This document shows, one piece after another, positions 46,403 through 55,188 of a stretch of DNA of 64,000 nucleotides (its first letter is position 1; every line of letters begins with the position of its first letter). Origin of the DNA: an uncultured Clostridia bacterium. Lineage in GTDB: Bacteria; Bacillota; Clostridia; TANB77; CAG-508. The notes beneath the pieces are model-generated. The model saw nothing but the letters and a program-made list of their open reading frames with translations, was not told where the DNA came from and did no database searches. The stretch lies in the NCBI GenBank assembly GCA_948891265.1, contig CAQUBD010000001.1:85904-149903 (forward strand). The letters run 5' to 3'. Made by a program: the position numbers and the translations under genes.

Positions 46403-47605
46403 ATGCATTGTACAAGAAAAATAAAAGAAGATTTGTATTGGGTTGGAGCAGAAGACAGAAGACTTGCATTATTTGAAAATATATATCCAATACCAAGAGG
46501 GATAGCATACAATTCTTACTTAGTTAAAGATGAAAAAAATGTATTAGTAGATACAGTAGACTACTCGGTTGGAAGACAATTTTTAGAGAATATTAAATAT
46601 GTATTAAATGAAGAAAAATTAGATTATCTAATTGTGAACCATATGGAGCCAGACCATTGTTCATTAATTGAAGAACTAATATATAAATATCCAGAAATGA
46701 AAATAATATGTAATAACCAAACAATCAGAATGATAAAACAATTTTATAATTTTGACGTAGATAGTAAGGTACAAATAGTAAAAGAAGGACAAATCTTTAA
46801 AACAGGAAAACATGAATTTCAGTTTATGATGGCACCAATGGTACATTGGCCAGAAGTAATGGTAACTTATGATATAACAGATAAAGTCTTGTTTTCGGCA
46901 GATGCATTTGGTTCATTTGGAGCACTAAATGGAAATTTATTTAACGATGATATAGATATAAAAAAACAATGGATATCAGAAGCAAGAAGATATTATACAA
47001 ATATAGTAGGAAAATATGGACAACAAGTACAAAATCTATTAAGAAAAGCGTCAAGCTTAGAAATAAATATGATATGTCCACTACATGGAGTAATATGGAG
47101 AAACAACTTAGAATATATTATAGAAAAATATGATAAGTGGAGTAAATATGAGGCAGAACAAAAAGGAGTATTAATAATATATTCATCAGTATATGGGAAT
47201 ACAGAAAATGTAGTAAATACACTTGCAAACTATTTAGGAGAAAAAGGAATAAAAGATATTGAAGTATATGATTCATCAAATACAGATGTATCTTATTTGG
47301 TAGCAGAAAGTTTTAGATATAGTAATATAATTATTGCTGCAACGACATATAATTTAGGGTTATTTCCAGCAATAGAGAACTATTTGACAGATATAAGAAG
47401 ACAAAACTTACAAGATAGAACAGTATCAATAATTGAAAATTCAACATGGGTGCCAGGAATAGTAACAAAGGAAATAAATAAAATATTGTCAGAGATGAAA
47501 AATATAAAGATATTGGAAAAAACATATTCTATAAAATCATCTGCAAAAGACTTTGAATATGAAAATATTAAAAATATTGGAGATGAAGTTTTAAATAGCT
47601 TGTAG
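46403..47605 (+). CDS. fprA: flavodiiron protein (A-type flavoprotein, O2/NO reductase)
   Basis: 400 residues. N-terminal metallo-beta-lactamase-like diiron domain with HMEPDHCS (HxExDH), MVHWPEV, SADAFGSFG and CPLHGVIWR as ligands; C-terminal flavodoxin domain with IIYSSVYGNTENV for FMN and TTYNLGLFPAIENYL. Reduces O2 to water, or NO, using rubredoxin electrons: an oxygen-defence system of strict anaerobes. No fused rubredoxin or reductase domain; the small rubredoxin is upstream. Confidence 0.95.
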   Translation: MHCTRKIKEDLYWVGAEDRRLALFENIYPIPRGIAYNSYLVKDEKNVLVDTVDYSVGRQFLENIKYVLNEEKLDYLIVNHMEPDHCSLIEELIYKYPEMKIICNNQTIRMIKQFYNFDVDSKVQIVKEGQIFKTGKHEFQFMMAPMVHWPEVMVTYDITDKVLFSADAFGSFGALNGNLFNDDIDIKKQWISEARRYYTNIVGKYGQQVQNLLRKASSLEINMICPLHGVIWRNNLEYIIEKYDKWSKYEAEQKGVLIIYSSVYGNTENVVNTLANYLGEKGIKDIEVYDSSNTDVSYLVAESFRYSNIIIAATTYNLGLFPAIENYLTDIRRQNLQDRTVSIIENSTWVPGIVTKEINKILSEMKNIKILEKTYSIKSSAKDFEYENIKNIGDEVLNSL

Positions 47606-47608
47606 AAA

Positions 47609-47636
47609 GGGATTGGGGGATTCTAGTCTCTTTTTA
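47609..47636 (+). terminator. terminator of the rubredoxin-flavodiiron operon
   Basis: GGGATT pairs with AGTCTC (with G-T pairs), followed by TTTTTAT, immediately downstream of the stop codon. Confidence 0.6.
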
Positions 47637-47638
47637 TA

Positions 47639-47700
47639 TTATAGGAAAGTTCTATTTATGCATAAATGTTTAATTATATCTTCTATAAACTTTCCTATAA
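47639..47700. repeat. 62-bp palindromic element (family C)
   Basis: TTATAGGAAAGTT (47639-47651) and AACTTTCCTATAA (47688-47700) are perfect inverted ends. The centre TTATGCATAAATGTTTAATT is shared with 9552-9591. Confidence 0.65.
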
Positions 47701-47729
47701 TATAAATACATTCCACAGAAAATTGCTTT

Positions 47730-47900
47730 GCAATTTTCGCGGACGAACAAATACGCGGACTTTAAAATGTTTAGAACAGAAACAATCTTATTAATGTCCG
47801 CTTTTGTTATTGTATATAAAAAATTGATATTTTTCATATACAATAATTACATTGCACACAATTTTACATATGTAAAATTAGCATACGAACAAACACAAGG
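47730..47900. mobile_element. family-B element copies in tandem (one full, one partial)
   Basis: A full copy from about 47748 (CGGACGAACAAATACGCGGA) to 47815 (TGTCCGCTTTTGTT) is preceded by AAAATTGCTTTGCAATTTT. A second, partial copy at 47858-47900 (ACACAATTTTAC, TGTAAAATTAGCATACGAAC) matches the flank of the 31960 copy. Remaining sequence up to 48067 is AT-rich with no gene. Confidence 0.6.
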
Positions 47901-48067
47901 CATAAAAAGTAATCAAAAATGTTAAGAGATATTAATCAAGCTCGTATTACCTATATAATAACTTTGAAATTTAGATAAAAAACTGACTAATCATTCTAAA
48001 TTGAAAAAGGCTAAATTTTAATGTATAATAAAATAGGTAAAAAATAAAATAAAAAGAGGTAATAAAA

Positions 48068-49918
48068 ATGGGATTAAGAGACATTAAAGTACCAAAGATG
48101 AAATTTAAGAAAATGAAAATAGACATAGTAGAAGAACTAAATGAGATAGATTATGAAAAGATAGAGAAAAAGAATTTAAAGAAAAAAAGAGAAATTCCAT
48201 ATGAAGATATGACGCATTATAAAACTGTAAAAGAGTTTTTTATGAAATCAATTAGAGAATATCAAAGTAAACCATGTATATTAGAGAAGCCTAATCATAA
48301 AGAACCATACAAAACAGTTACTTACAAAGAATTCGGCGAAGATGTATTAGGTTTAGGAACAGCATTAGTAAATGTTTTAAATTTGAAAGATAAAAAAGTA
48401 ATGATTGTAGGAGAGACACAGTATGGATGGTATGTTTCATATATGGCAATGCTTTGTGGAGTAGGAATTGCTGTACCAACAGATAGAGAGTTACCAGTAA
48501 ATGAACTAGAAAATATAGTAAGAAGATCAAATGCATCAGCAATAATATATTCTCCAAAAAAAGAAGATGATATTAAAAGAATTAAAGAGAAAATTCCAGA
48601 GGTTGAATATTTTATTGAGATGAAATCAGACAAAACTATAGATGGAAAAGACGTTGGATTAGAACATTTAGTTGATTTAGGAAAGAAACTTATAAAATCA
48701 GGAAATAATGATTTTGAAAAAATAGAAATAGACCCAGAAGAATTTAAAATATTATTTTTTACATCAGGAACAACATCAAATTCTAAAGGAGTAATGTTAA
48801 ACAATAGGAATTTAGCAGAAAATATAAATGCAGTATCTGCATATGTAAAATTATATCCAATAGATAGATTATTTTCTGTATTACCATTACATCACTGTTA
48901 TGAATCAACAATAGGATTTTTACTTCCTATTGCATGTGGATCATCTGTTGCAATATGCGAAGGTTTAAGATATATAGTACCAAATTTGCAAGAAGCAAAA
49001 CCAACAGCTATTTTAACAGTTCCACTATTAGTAGAAAGCTTATACAAAAAAATAAATGAAAAAATAGTAAAAAGCAAAAAAGATAAAATGGTAAATACAA
49101 TGATTTCTATAACAAATGCTTTAAAAGGAGCAGGAATAGATATTAAAAAGAAAGTATTTAAAGAGATATATGAAAATTTAGGAGGGAATTTAAGAATAAT
49201 AGTTTCAGCCGCTGCACCAATAGATAAAAAAGTAGGACTATGGTTAGAAGATATAGGAATCACATTTTTACAAGGATATGGATTAACAGAAACAGCTCCA
49301 ATATCTGCATTAACACCAGAATACAAAACTTGTGTGGGGTCAGCTGGAAAAGCTATTGTCCAAGCAGATGTTAAAATAAAAGATCCAAATGAAAATGGGG
49401 AAGGTGAAATTTTAATAAAAACTCCAACTTTAATGATAGGTTATTATGAAGATGAAGAGGAAACTAGAAAAGTAATTGATAAGGATGGATATTTTAATTC
49501 AGGAGATATAGGATATCTTAATGAAGATGGATATATATTTATAACTGGTAGAAGTAAAAATGTTATAGTTACACAAAATGGAAAAAATATTTATCCAGAA
49601 GAGATAGAAATGATTTTGGATAAAATAGATGAAATTAAGGAATCTATGATTTACGGTAAAAAGCCAGAAGGTAACAGCAAAAAGGAAGAAAAAGAACTAA
49701 TTATCACCGCTAGAGTTATTCCAGATTATGAAAAAATTGAAGAGTTATATGGAAAAGTTTCTAAAGATGAAGTTTATGATCTTATTTGGAAGAAGATTAA
49801 AGAGGTTAATAAGAAGTTGAATTCTTATAAGGCTATTAAGTCTTTAGAAATTAAAGAGGGAGAGTTTGAAAAGACTTCTACTATGAAAATTAAAAGATAT
49901 AAAGAGTTGAGTAAGTAA
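48068..49918 (+). CDS. AMP-binding acyl-CoA synthetase-like protein
   Basis: 616 residues with a basic, Lys-rich N-terminal 40 residues, then an ANL-superfamily adenylating domain: FFTSGTTSNSKGVM (P-loop-like A3), QGYGLTETAP (A5), SGDIGYLNEDGYIFITGRSKN (A7/A8) and KTSTMKIKR near the end with the catalytic Lys. Closest in layout to long-chain fatty-acid CoA ligases of Clostridia. Substrate not predictable. AGAGG precedes ATG. Single-gene unit before tRNA-fMet. Confidence 0.88.
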   Translation: MGLRDIKVPKMKFKKMKIDIVEELNEIDYEKIEKKNLKKKREIPYEDMTHYKTVKEFFMKSIREYQSKPCILEKPNHKEPYKTVTYKEFGEDVLGLGTALVNVLNLKDKKVMIVGETQYGWYVSYMAMLCGVGIAVPTDRELPVNELENIVRRSNASAIIYSPKKEDDIKRIKEKIPEVEYFIEMKSDKTIDGKDVGLEHLVDLGKKLIKSGNNDFEKIEIDPEEFKILFFTSGTTSNSKGVMLNNRNLAENINAVSAYVKLYPIDRLFSVLPLHHCYESTIGFLLPIACGSSVAICEGLRYIVPNLQEAKPTAILTVPLLVESLYKKINEKIVKSKKDKMVNTMISITNALKGAGIDIKKKVFKEIYENLGGNLRIIVSAAAPIDKKVGLWLEDIGITFLQGYGLTETAPISALTPEYKTCVGSAGKAIVQADVKIKDPNENGEGEILIKTPTLMIGYYEDEEETRKVIDKDGYFNSGDIGYLNEDGYIFITGRSKNVIVTQNGKNIYPEEIEMILDKIDEIKESMIYGKKPEGNSKKEEKELIITARVIPDYEKIEELYGKVSKDEVYDLIWKKIKEVNKKLNSYKAIKSLEIKEGEFEKTSTMKIKRYKELSK

Positions 49919-50019
49919 TAAATATTTTTTGATTTAGATAAATAATATCGTTTTAATGTGAGTTTTAGTAGTATTTTATATATTTTTTTAAGAAATTTTA
50001 TTATTTGAGAATAAAATGG

Positions 50020-50048
50020 TTGACTTTGGAGTATAATTGTTGTATACT
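50020..50048 (+). promoter_or_regulatory. promoter of tRNA-fMet
   Basis: TTGACT (50020-50025), 17-base spacer, TATACT (50043-50048), 16 bases before the tRNA. Confidence 0.8.
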
Positions 50049-50064
50049 TATAAAGTCAATACAT

Positions 50065-50140
<76 letters not shown>

Positions 50141-50156
50141 ACGATTTAATCGTTCT

Positions 50157-50189
50157 AAATAGCTTGTATCAGTCGATACAGGCTATTTT
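50157..50189 (+). terminator. terminator after tRNA-fMet, supplied by the element
   Basis: AAATAGC-TT-GTATC-AGTC-GATAC-AG-GCTATTTT. It lies inside the element; a different hairpin terminator follows attR and was probably the original one. Confidence 0.7.
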
Positions 50190-50264
50190 ATTGTTTATAA
50201 CGAATTTATTTTATATTTAATTTATAAAAACTGTGTTTTACTGTAATATTAAGCACTTTCACGT

Positions 50265-50574
50265 TTTTTAACTAATCTTAATTTTTACATCTACTAAACA
50301 ATCAACTAAACAAAATTTTAAAATTTATTTTTTGTTTAGTTGATGTTTAGTAAACAGTATTCAAATGCTTGTATTTCAATGGACATAGAGTTTGAATTTG
50401 TTTAGATATTGTAAATTGTAAAAATCAATGTATTCCATATAAGTATTGAAAATAGTGGATTTTATAAAATGTCTATTAATGATTAAAAAACATTATTTTT
50501 AAACAATTAGAAAAGCCAAATTAAAAATTGATTTTTAGCTATTTATTTTAATTTTGTTTAACTAATCTTAATTC
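50265..50574. promoter_or_regulatory. probable integrase arm-binding region at the left end
   Basis: Inverted repeat TACTAAACAATCAACTAAAC (50292 onward) with its complement at 50330-50352, plus two direct copies of TTTAACTAATCTTAATT (about 50266 and 50557). Related CTAAACAAAA and TTAAACA motifs recur near the right end (61512-61533). The rest of this 445-base gap is AT-rich and non-coding. Confidence 0.5.
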
Positions 50575-50584
50575 ATATTAATTT

Positions 50585-51787
50585 TTATCTTTCATTTTCA
50601 ATACTATTTTCTTCATTTAATAAGTTATTTTTAATCATATTTTCATTAAGATAATATTGATTTACTTTGTCAATTTCTCTTGCCTTAAATTCGTCAAAAA
50701 CACTTGTATAAGTATTTAAAGTAACACTTATATCTTTATGTCCCATAAGCCTTTGAACAACAACAGGTGCCATACCACTTTCAATACAACGAGTTCCAAA
50801 AGTATGTCTTAAACTATGAGTGGAAATGTCTGTTATATCAAAATATCGTTCTAAAATTCGTTGCAATTCAGAATTTACATTTGTTCTTCTTGTATATCTT
50901 GTGTTATAAGGTTTAAATAATAGTTTTTCTTCGTTGTTTTCTTGATTTTCCGCTATTTGCATTTGTTCTATTATATGTGGGTATATAAAATCTGGAATAG
51001 GTATAACTCTTTTTCCTGCATAAGTTTTTGTTTTATTGCCCATTATAATAGCATTATTTTCATCAGTAGTTAATGTTCTATGTATATTCATTTTTTTGTG
51101 TTTTAGGTCAATGTCGTGTGTTGTAAGTGCTAAAGTTTCGCCACATCTTAATCCCATATACATTTGAATAAGAAATACATTTTTATATTTACATTGCTTT
51201 AAGTCTTTACTTAATAGATAATCTGTAAAAGATTGTTGTTCTTCTACTGTTAATGCTCTAACTTCCTTATCTTGTTTTACACTTTTTGGTTTTATAACAT
51301 TTATCATTGGATTTCTTAACATATAACCTTTGTTAATTGCAATTTTAAATGTTTGATTAAATTGTTGATATATTTTGTTAATAGAAGAATTGCTTAAATG
51401 TGTTTGAGAGTTCATATAGTCTTGTAGTTCATTTGATGTTATTTCATCAATATTTTTACTTCCTATTGACGTTTTTTCGATTTTCTCTATTGTTCTTGTT
51501 ACTCTGCCAAACTGCGTAGGTGTTATTTGGTTTGTATCTAGTTTTAATTTTAAATTTGCTTTCATAACTTCACAAAGTGGTATGCCATTATGTTCAATAT
51601 AAAGTGGATTTTCTTTTTGGTACATAATAGTATCTAAATATTTTTTTGCTTCTTCTTCGGTTTTAAAACTTTTTGTCTTAGGTTTAGTAATTCCAGTTTT
51701 TGTGTCATACTCTTTATATTGTGCGTTCCAACGTTTTCTTTGTTTATTAAAAAATACACAACCTTGTCCAGTTCCTTTTTCAGCCAT
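50585..51787 (-). CDS. int: tyrosine recombinase (integrase) of the element
   Basis: 400 residues from ATG 51787; the GTG at 51799 lies in the ribosome site GAAAGGTGG. N-terminal AP2-like arm-binding domain (QRKRWNAQYKEYD), SAM-like core-binding domain (about 70-170), and catalytic domain with R in LRCGETLAL, HSLRHTFGTR, LMGHKDISVTLNTYT (H and nucleophile Y). Its gene abuts attL, the normal place in tRNA-targeting elements. The small HTH gene overlaps its start region. Confidence 0.95.
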   Translation of the reverse strand: MAEKGTGQGCVFFNKQRKRWNAQYKEYDTKTGITKPKTKSFKTEEEAKKYLDTIMYQKENPLYIEHNGIPLCEVMKANLKLKLDTNQITPTQFGRVTRTIEKIEKTSIGSKNIDEITSNELQDYMNSQTHLSNSSINKIYQQFNQTFKIAINKGYMLRNPMINVIKPKSVKQDKEVRALTVEEQQSFTDYLLSKDLKQCKYKNVFLIQMYMGLRCGETLALTTHDIDLKHKKMNIHRTLTTDENNAIIMGNKTKTYAGKRVIPIPDFIYPHIIEQMQIAENQENNEEKLLFKPYNTRYTRRTNVNSELQRILERYFDITDISTHSLRHTFGTRCIESGMAPVVVQRLMGHKDISVTLNTYTSVFDEFKAREIDKVNQYYLNENMIKNNLLNEENSIENER

Positions 51788-51788
51788 A

Positions 51789-52058
51789 TTAAATCCCACC
51801 TTTCTTATTCATTTTCCATAATAAATAAGTTGCAAGTGTAATGCCTTTTCTTTTGCCAATACAAATTGTAGGGAAGTCATTTTGCTTAAATAGGTCGTAC
51901 GCTTGATTTATGCCAATATGCAAGTCTTTTGAAACATCTTTTACAGATAATATCATAAATGGATTTTTTAATTTGTTTAAGTAGTTTATTACTATTTGTT
52001 CATTTAAGGTTTTGTCTTTAGTATCAATTACTTTTACATTTTCATTTATACTATTCAT
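51789..52058 (-). CDS. xis: small helix-turn-helix protein, probable excisionase
   Basis: 89 residues; ILSVKDVSKDLHIGINQAYDLFKQNDFPTICIG is an excisionase/MerR-type winged HTH. It ends one base before the integrase ATG, so the two are translationally coupled. Likely directs excision or represses the operon (inference). Confidence 0.75.
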   Translation of the reverse strand: MNSINENVKVIDTKDKTLNEQIVINYLNKLKNPFMILSVKDVSKDLHIGINQAYDLFKQNDFPTICIGKRKGITLATYLLWKMNKKGGI

Positions 52059-52069
52059 ATTTATACCTT

Positions 52070-52333
52070 TTATCTTTCATTATCATTAAAATTTGTATTT
52101 TTCGCTAAACATAAGCCATCTATAAAGGCTTCAGCTTCATTCCAAGTTTTAAAGCAATTCTTGTTATCAACTGAATACCAGTCTTTGTTAGTATGCTTTT
52201 TATTAACTAAAGCAATAGCTTTGTTATATGTATAATCACTTGAAATACTCAATATTAGTAGCTTTTTATCACTATCAGATAGCATATATTCGTTTAGTCC
52301 GTCAATTCGTTTTTGAAGTTCATATTTATTCAT
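52070..52333 (-). CDS. unknown element protein (87 residues)
   Basis: Starts MNKYELQKRIDGLNEYM; ends with AFIDGLCLAKNTNFNDNER. No motif or membrane segment recognised. Its ATG overlaps the stop of the upstream DUF3846-like gene by four bases, so it belongs to the same operon. Confidence 0.7.
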   Translation of the reverse strand: MNKYELQKRIDGLNEYMLSDSDKKLLILSISSDYTYNKAIALVNKKHTNKDWYSVDNKNCFKTWNEAEAFIDGLCLAKNTNFNDNER

Positions 52334-52875
52334 TTCTTATCTCCATTTCCTAATAGAGTAGATAAAGTCATTTCAATATTGAAAAGTAAGCTGATTAAAA
52401 CCTTTTCAAAGCTAGAATTATTTGATTTACTACTATTATCTCTTTCAATATCTCGTTCATAAACTTTAGTACATTGCTCTTTTAAAGGCTTTTTAGTAGT
52501 TTGCAAAGTAGTATTAGGTATTTTCTTAATTAAATCTTGTGAATACCATATAATATCTTCTTGTGATAAACCTTTGAATTCTCTTTGCTTTTTATCTATA
52601 TCAACAAGTATTAAATCTCCATAAATACTGCTAAATGTTAAGATGATGTTTGATTTTGTGTTAGGTATTGCTTTTCTGTTGTTGCAGATAATATAAAGTT
52701 TTTCATAGGGAATAATATCAAGTTTCCTTTTTACAATAGCCTTTTTTAGTTTAAATACATTATCAATAATTTTGGTTTCAGGTGGTTGTCCTGTTTTTTT
52801 ATATAAAACTCTAATAGGTGCAGTATTCCTTGATTTTTCAACAATTTTATTCTCATATTTCTTTTTATGTTTCAT
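52330..52875 (-). CDS. DUF3846-like protein
   Basis: 181 residues. The N-terminal part (IRVLYKKTGQPPETKIIDNV, LDIIPYEKLYIICNNR, SSIYGDLILVDID, REFKGLSQEDI) follows the DUF3846 pattern found in phages and conjugative elements. The C-terminal 50 residues are Lys/Ser-rich and unlike anything I know. Start and stop overlap both neighbours. Function unknown. Confidence 0.65.
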   Translation of the reverse strand: MKHKKKYENKIVEKSRNTAPIRVLYKKTGQPPETKIIDNVFKLKKAIVKRKLDIIPYEKLYIICNNRKAIPNTKSNIILTFSSIYGDLILVDIDKKQREFKGLSQEDIIWYSQDLIKKIPNTTLQTTKKPLKEQCTKVYERDIERDNSSKSNNSSFEKVLISLLFNIEMTLSTLLGNGDKK

Positions 52876-53267
52876 TAACTATTCCCACCTTTCTTCTTAA
52901 TAAGTGTTATTTTATTTAAGGTGGCTAAATTGTTCTTAAAATGCGTTATCGCTTTATTTCTTAAAGTGATAACTTCTTTTTTTTGCAACTTTAATCTTCT
53001 GCAAATATCGTTTAATCTAGCATTTTCAATATACGATAAGTACAATATTTTTCTTTCAAGCAATGGAACAAGTTTCATTGCTAAATAGTTAGTTTCATTG
53101 GAAAAAATATTTTCAAGGTGGTTAATATCTGCGTCAAGATTATCAGCTTCGCTCATAAGTTTTTGTGAGTAATTTTTCATAACTATTTTTCTAACTTCTT
53201 CGTTAGGTAATTGAATATCTTTTGAAATTTTTGTTAAATCAGTTTTAACTCTTTTTTGATTTTTCAT
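52875..53267 (-). CDS. sigma-70 region-4-like regulatory protein
   Basis: About 130 residues from the ATG at 53267, which follows AAGGAG; the frame upstream to 53309 crosses that site. The C-terminal half (LERKILYLSYIENARLNDICRRLKLQKKEVITLRNKAITHF) reads as a sigma region-4 helix-turn-helix. No region 2 is present, so it is probably a phage-type activator or a minimal sigma-like factor of the element's operon. Shares TAATG with the next gene. Confidence 0.65.
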   Translation of the reverse strand: MKNQKRVKTDLTKISKDIQLPNEEVRKIVMKNYSQKLMSEADNLDADINHLENIFSNETNYLAMKLVPLLERKILYLSYIENARLNDICRRLKLQKKEVITLRNKAITHFKNNLATLNKITLIKKKGGNS

Positions 53268-53412
53268 TTTTTGAAATCTCCTTTTTAAAATTTGATTTCT
53301 AGAAATCATAGTCGTTCGAACTGATTTTAGTGTAACACGGCATTAGACTTATAAAAGTAAAAAGTATCAAACTATCTCAAAATGGTTCAAGTGTAAAGCT
53401 GTTTTGCTTGAC

Positions 53413-53451
53413 AAAAAAATAACTGCTAATTTTATTTTTAGCAGTTATTTA
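53413..53451 (-). terminator. terminator of the Spo0A-C-like gene
   Basis: On the minus strand AAATAACTGCTAA pairs with TTAGCAGTTATTT, followed by TTTT. It overlaps the stop codon at 53449. Confidence 0.85.
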
Positions 53452-53814
53452 ATCATTATATTTTAATGCAATAATATTGGTAAATTTACTTGGAGAAAGA
53501 TAATAGGTGTCAAATTCTAAATTAAGATATTTATTAAAATTCTTTTTTGATTTTGTATAATTAATTCTATATAGACAATTCTTGATATTGTTTTTTAGAT
53601 TTTCTAAATTGTAGTTCTTCTCATTAGCAAAAAGACTTAAAATATCTTTGTATGTATAGTCATATAAATTATTCAAAATAATGTATTCGATTACTTCTTT
53701 TAAATAGATAGTTCCTTTATTGCTTGGATTTAAACCTAATTCGATAAGCATAGCATATAACGAATATGAAACTTTTACTTTATCTTTAGTACAAGTATCA
53801 TATACACTTTTCAT
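53449..53814 (-). CDS. stand-alone Spo0A C-terminal-like DNA-binding protein
   Basis: 121 residues. VSYSLYAMLIELGLNPSNKGTIYLKEVIEYIILNN, then KDILSLFANEKNYNLENLKNNIKNCLYRI, follow the six-helix effector domain of Spo0A (IGVPAHIKGYLYLREAI... and VERAIRHAIE in B. subtilis). There is no receiver domain. It has its own terminator, and three GTTGCA palindromes lie upstream. Likely a regulator of the element (inference from fold only). Confidence 0.65.
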   Translation of the reverse strand: MKSVYDTCTKDKVKVSYSLYAMLIELGLNPSNKGTIYLKEVIEYIILNNLYDYTYKDILSLFANEKNYNLENLKNNIKNCLYRINYTKSKKNFNKYLNLEFDTYYLSPSKFTNIIALKYND

Positions 53815-53893
53815 ATACTATCCTTTCTATTAGTTTAATAACTTTATAGATATATTATATCTTGATTATGTAAACTATTCAAAAGATAGTAAA

Positions 53894-54034
53894 GTTGCAT
53901 ATAATGCAACAATAATTGCACGAAGTGCAACTTTTATATTAAAAATAAGCATTTTTCAAGTGATTTTATATCAAAAACGAACTATAAATGACAAAAAATA
54001 ACAAAAAGCATAAAATGTTGCACGATATGCAACA
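53894..54034. promoter_or_regulatory. three GTTGCA-type palindromes upstream of the Spo0A-like gene
   Basis: GTTGCATATAATGCAAC (53894-53910), TTGCACGAAGTGCAA (53916-53930) and TGTTGCACGATATGCAACA (54016-54034). They share TTGCA-N5-TGCAA spacing and look like binding sites of one dimeric regulator controlling the divergent units. Confidence 0.55.
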
Positions 54035-54056
54035 CTTAAAATATATATGAACATAG

Positions 54057-54081
54057 AAAAAGGAGATTACTGAAATCTCCC
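54057..54081 (-). terminator. minus-strand terminator
   Basis: Read on the minus strand: GGAGATT-TCAGT-AATCTCC followed by TTTTT. It ends a transcript that comes from about 54090-54170, where no normal gene is visible. Confidence 0.65.
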
Positions 54082-54089
54082 CATCTAAT

Positions 54090-54340
54090 CTTAACAACCT
54101 CCACCGCCACCGTGGAAATGCGACTTGTTGCTTTGATTTTCTCATTTCTCATTTTTCCTTTCTATGTAATCTCTATTTTAATTGCACATAAGCTAGAAAG
54201 TCCAAACGAAATGAGTGGAAGTTCTATATACAATTTGAGCCACTTTGCGTAGCTCAAATAATAACTTTATGTTACAATTCAAGCTAACGCTTGGGCAAAA
54301 TCATATATGTAAGACTTTACCAAAATAGGTATTTATAAGT
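54090..54340. other. structured non-coding stretch with a glycine-rich mini-frame
   Basis: A short minus-strand frame (54091-54138) reads ENQSNKSHFHGGGGGC and stops just before the terminator, but has no start codon. Further right are ATTTGAGC...GCTCAAAT and CAAGC-TAA-CGCTTG hairpins. No regular gene; a decayed peptide gene or small RNA is possible. Confidence 0.35.
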
Positions 54341-54399
54341 ATATTATAGCATAGAAATCAATAAATCTCAATTATATCAACAGGTATGTCAATTATTCA

Positions 54400-54428
54400 T
54401 TGATTAAATTGTAAAAAAATAGTATAAT
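54400..54428 (+). promoter_or_regulatory. promoter of the XRE-HEPN operon
   Basis: TTGATT (54400-54405), 17-base spacer, TATAAT (54423-54428). Confidence 0.65.
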
Positions 54429-54454
54429 AAATTTGTTTATAGGGGGTGCATATT

Positions 54455-55159
54455 ATGTCTGAATTTGATAGCAAAGATTTTGGAGAAAGAATAAAAAATT
54501 ATAGGATTAAAAAAGGCTTAAGTCAAGAGAATATTGCAACAAGACTTAGAAAAAGCAAAGCTATTGTTAGTAGATATGAAAAAGGAGAAGTTATACCAGA
54601 TGCTAAAGATGTTAGTATAATTTGTGAAGAACTTGGAATATACGAAGCTGATTTATACGAAAATGATACTATTAGAACAATGCAACACAACAAGTCTAAA
54701 AATCCTTTTGGTACTGATAAATTATATGTATATTTTAATGCTTATAATTTTAGAACTAAAAAGTTTGCACCTGATAAATACATATTAGAACTAGAACAAA
54801 AACAAAATATCTGCAAAGCAAAATTTGTAGATTATCACGATAAAAGAATATACTCAGAGGGGTACTTGATATGTAATGACGAAATTGTATTTGCTGTAAT
54901 GGAAAACTACAAACCTACAAGTAGTAGAGTTGATGTTGCAGTTGTTGAAATAAATATTTGTAATGGTATTGACGGCTTAATGCTTGGTGGTTACTTTGGA
55001 ACAAATGCAAAATGTGAGCCTAGTTTAAGAAAGTGCTATTTTTCAAAGAAAAATGTTGATTTTACTAATGAAATGTTTGAACAATTAAAATTGAACGAAA
55101 ATGAACAAGAAATATTAAATAATCAAAGTGCTTTATATTTAGATATATTTAATATATAA
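54455..55159 (+). CDS. XRE-family regulator with a C-terminal sensor-like domain
   Basis: 234 residues from ATG 54455 after AGGGGGTG; the GTG at 54446 is inside that site. HTH_3 domain at about 8-62 (FGERIKNYRIKKGLSQENIATRLRKSKAIVSRYEKGE), then a 170-residue beta-rich domain (LYVYFNAYNFRTKKFAPDKY; SEGYLICNDEIVFAVMENY; GLMLGGYFGTN) that I do not recognise. It is 29 bases upstream of the HEPN gene and probably in one operon with it, acting as its antitoxin-like repressor or sensor (inference). Confidence 0.8.
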   Translation: MSEFDSKDFGERIKNYRIKKGLSQENIATRLRKSKAIVSRYEKGEVIPDAKDVSIICEELGIYEADLYENDTIRTMQHNKSKNPFGTDKLYVYFNAYNFRTKKFAPDKYILELEQKQNICKAKFVDYHDKRIYSEGYLICNDEIVFAVMENYKPTSSRVDVAVVEINICNGIDGLMLGGYFGTNAKCEPSLRKCYFSKKNVDFTNEMFEQLKLNENEQEILNNQSALYLDIFNI

Positions 55160-55188
55160 ATATTTACTAAATAAATGGAGAAAATTAA

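Noticed and set aside
47728..47925. 65-residue plus-strand frame between fprA and the acyl-CoA synthetase gene
   Set aside because: It lies entirely in family-B repeat sequence with no ribosome site.
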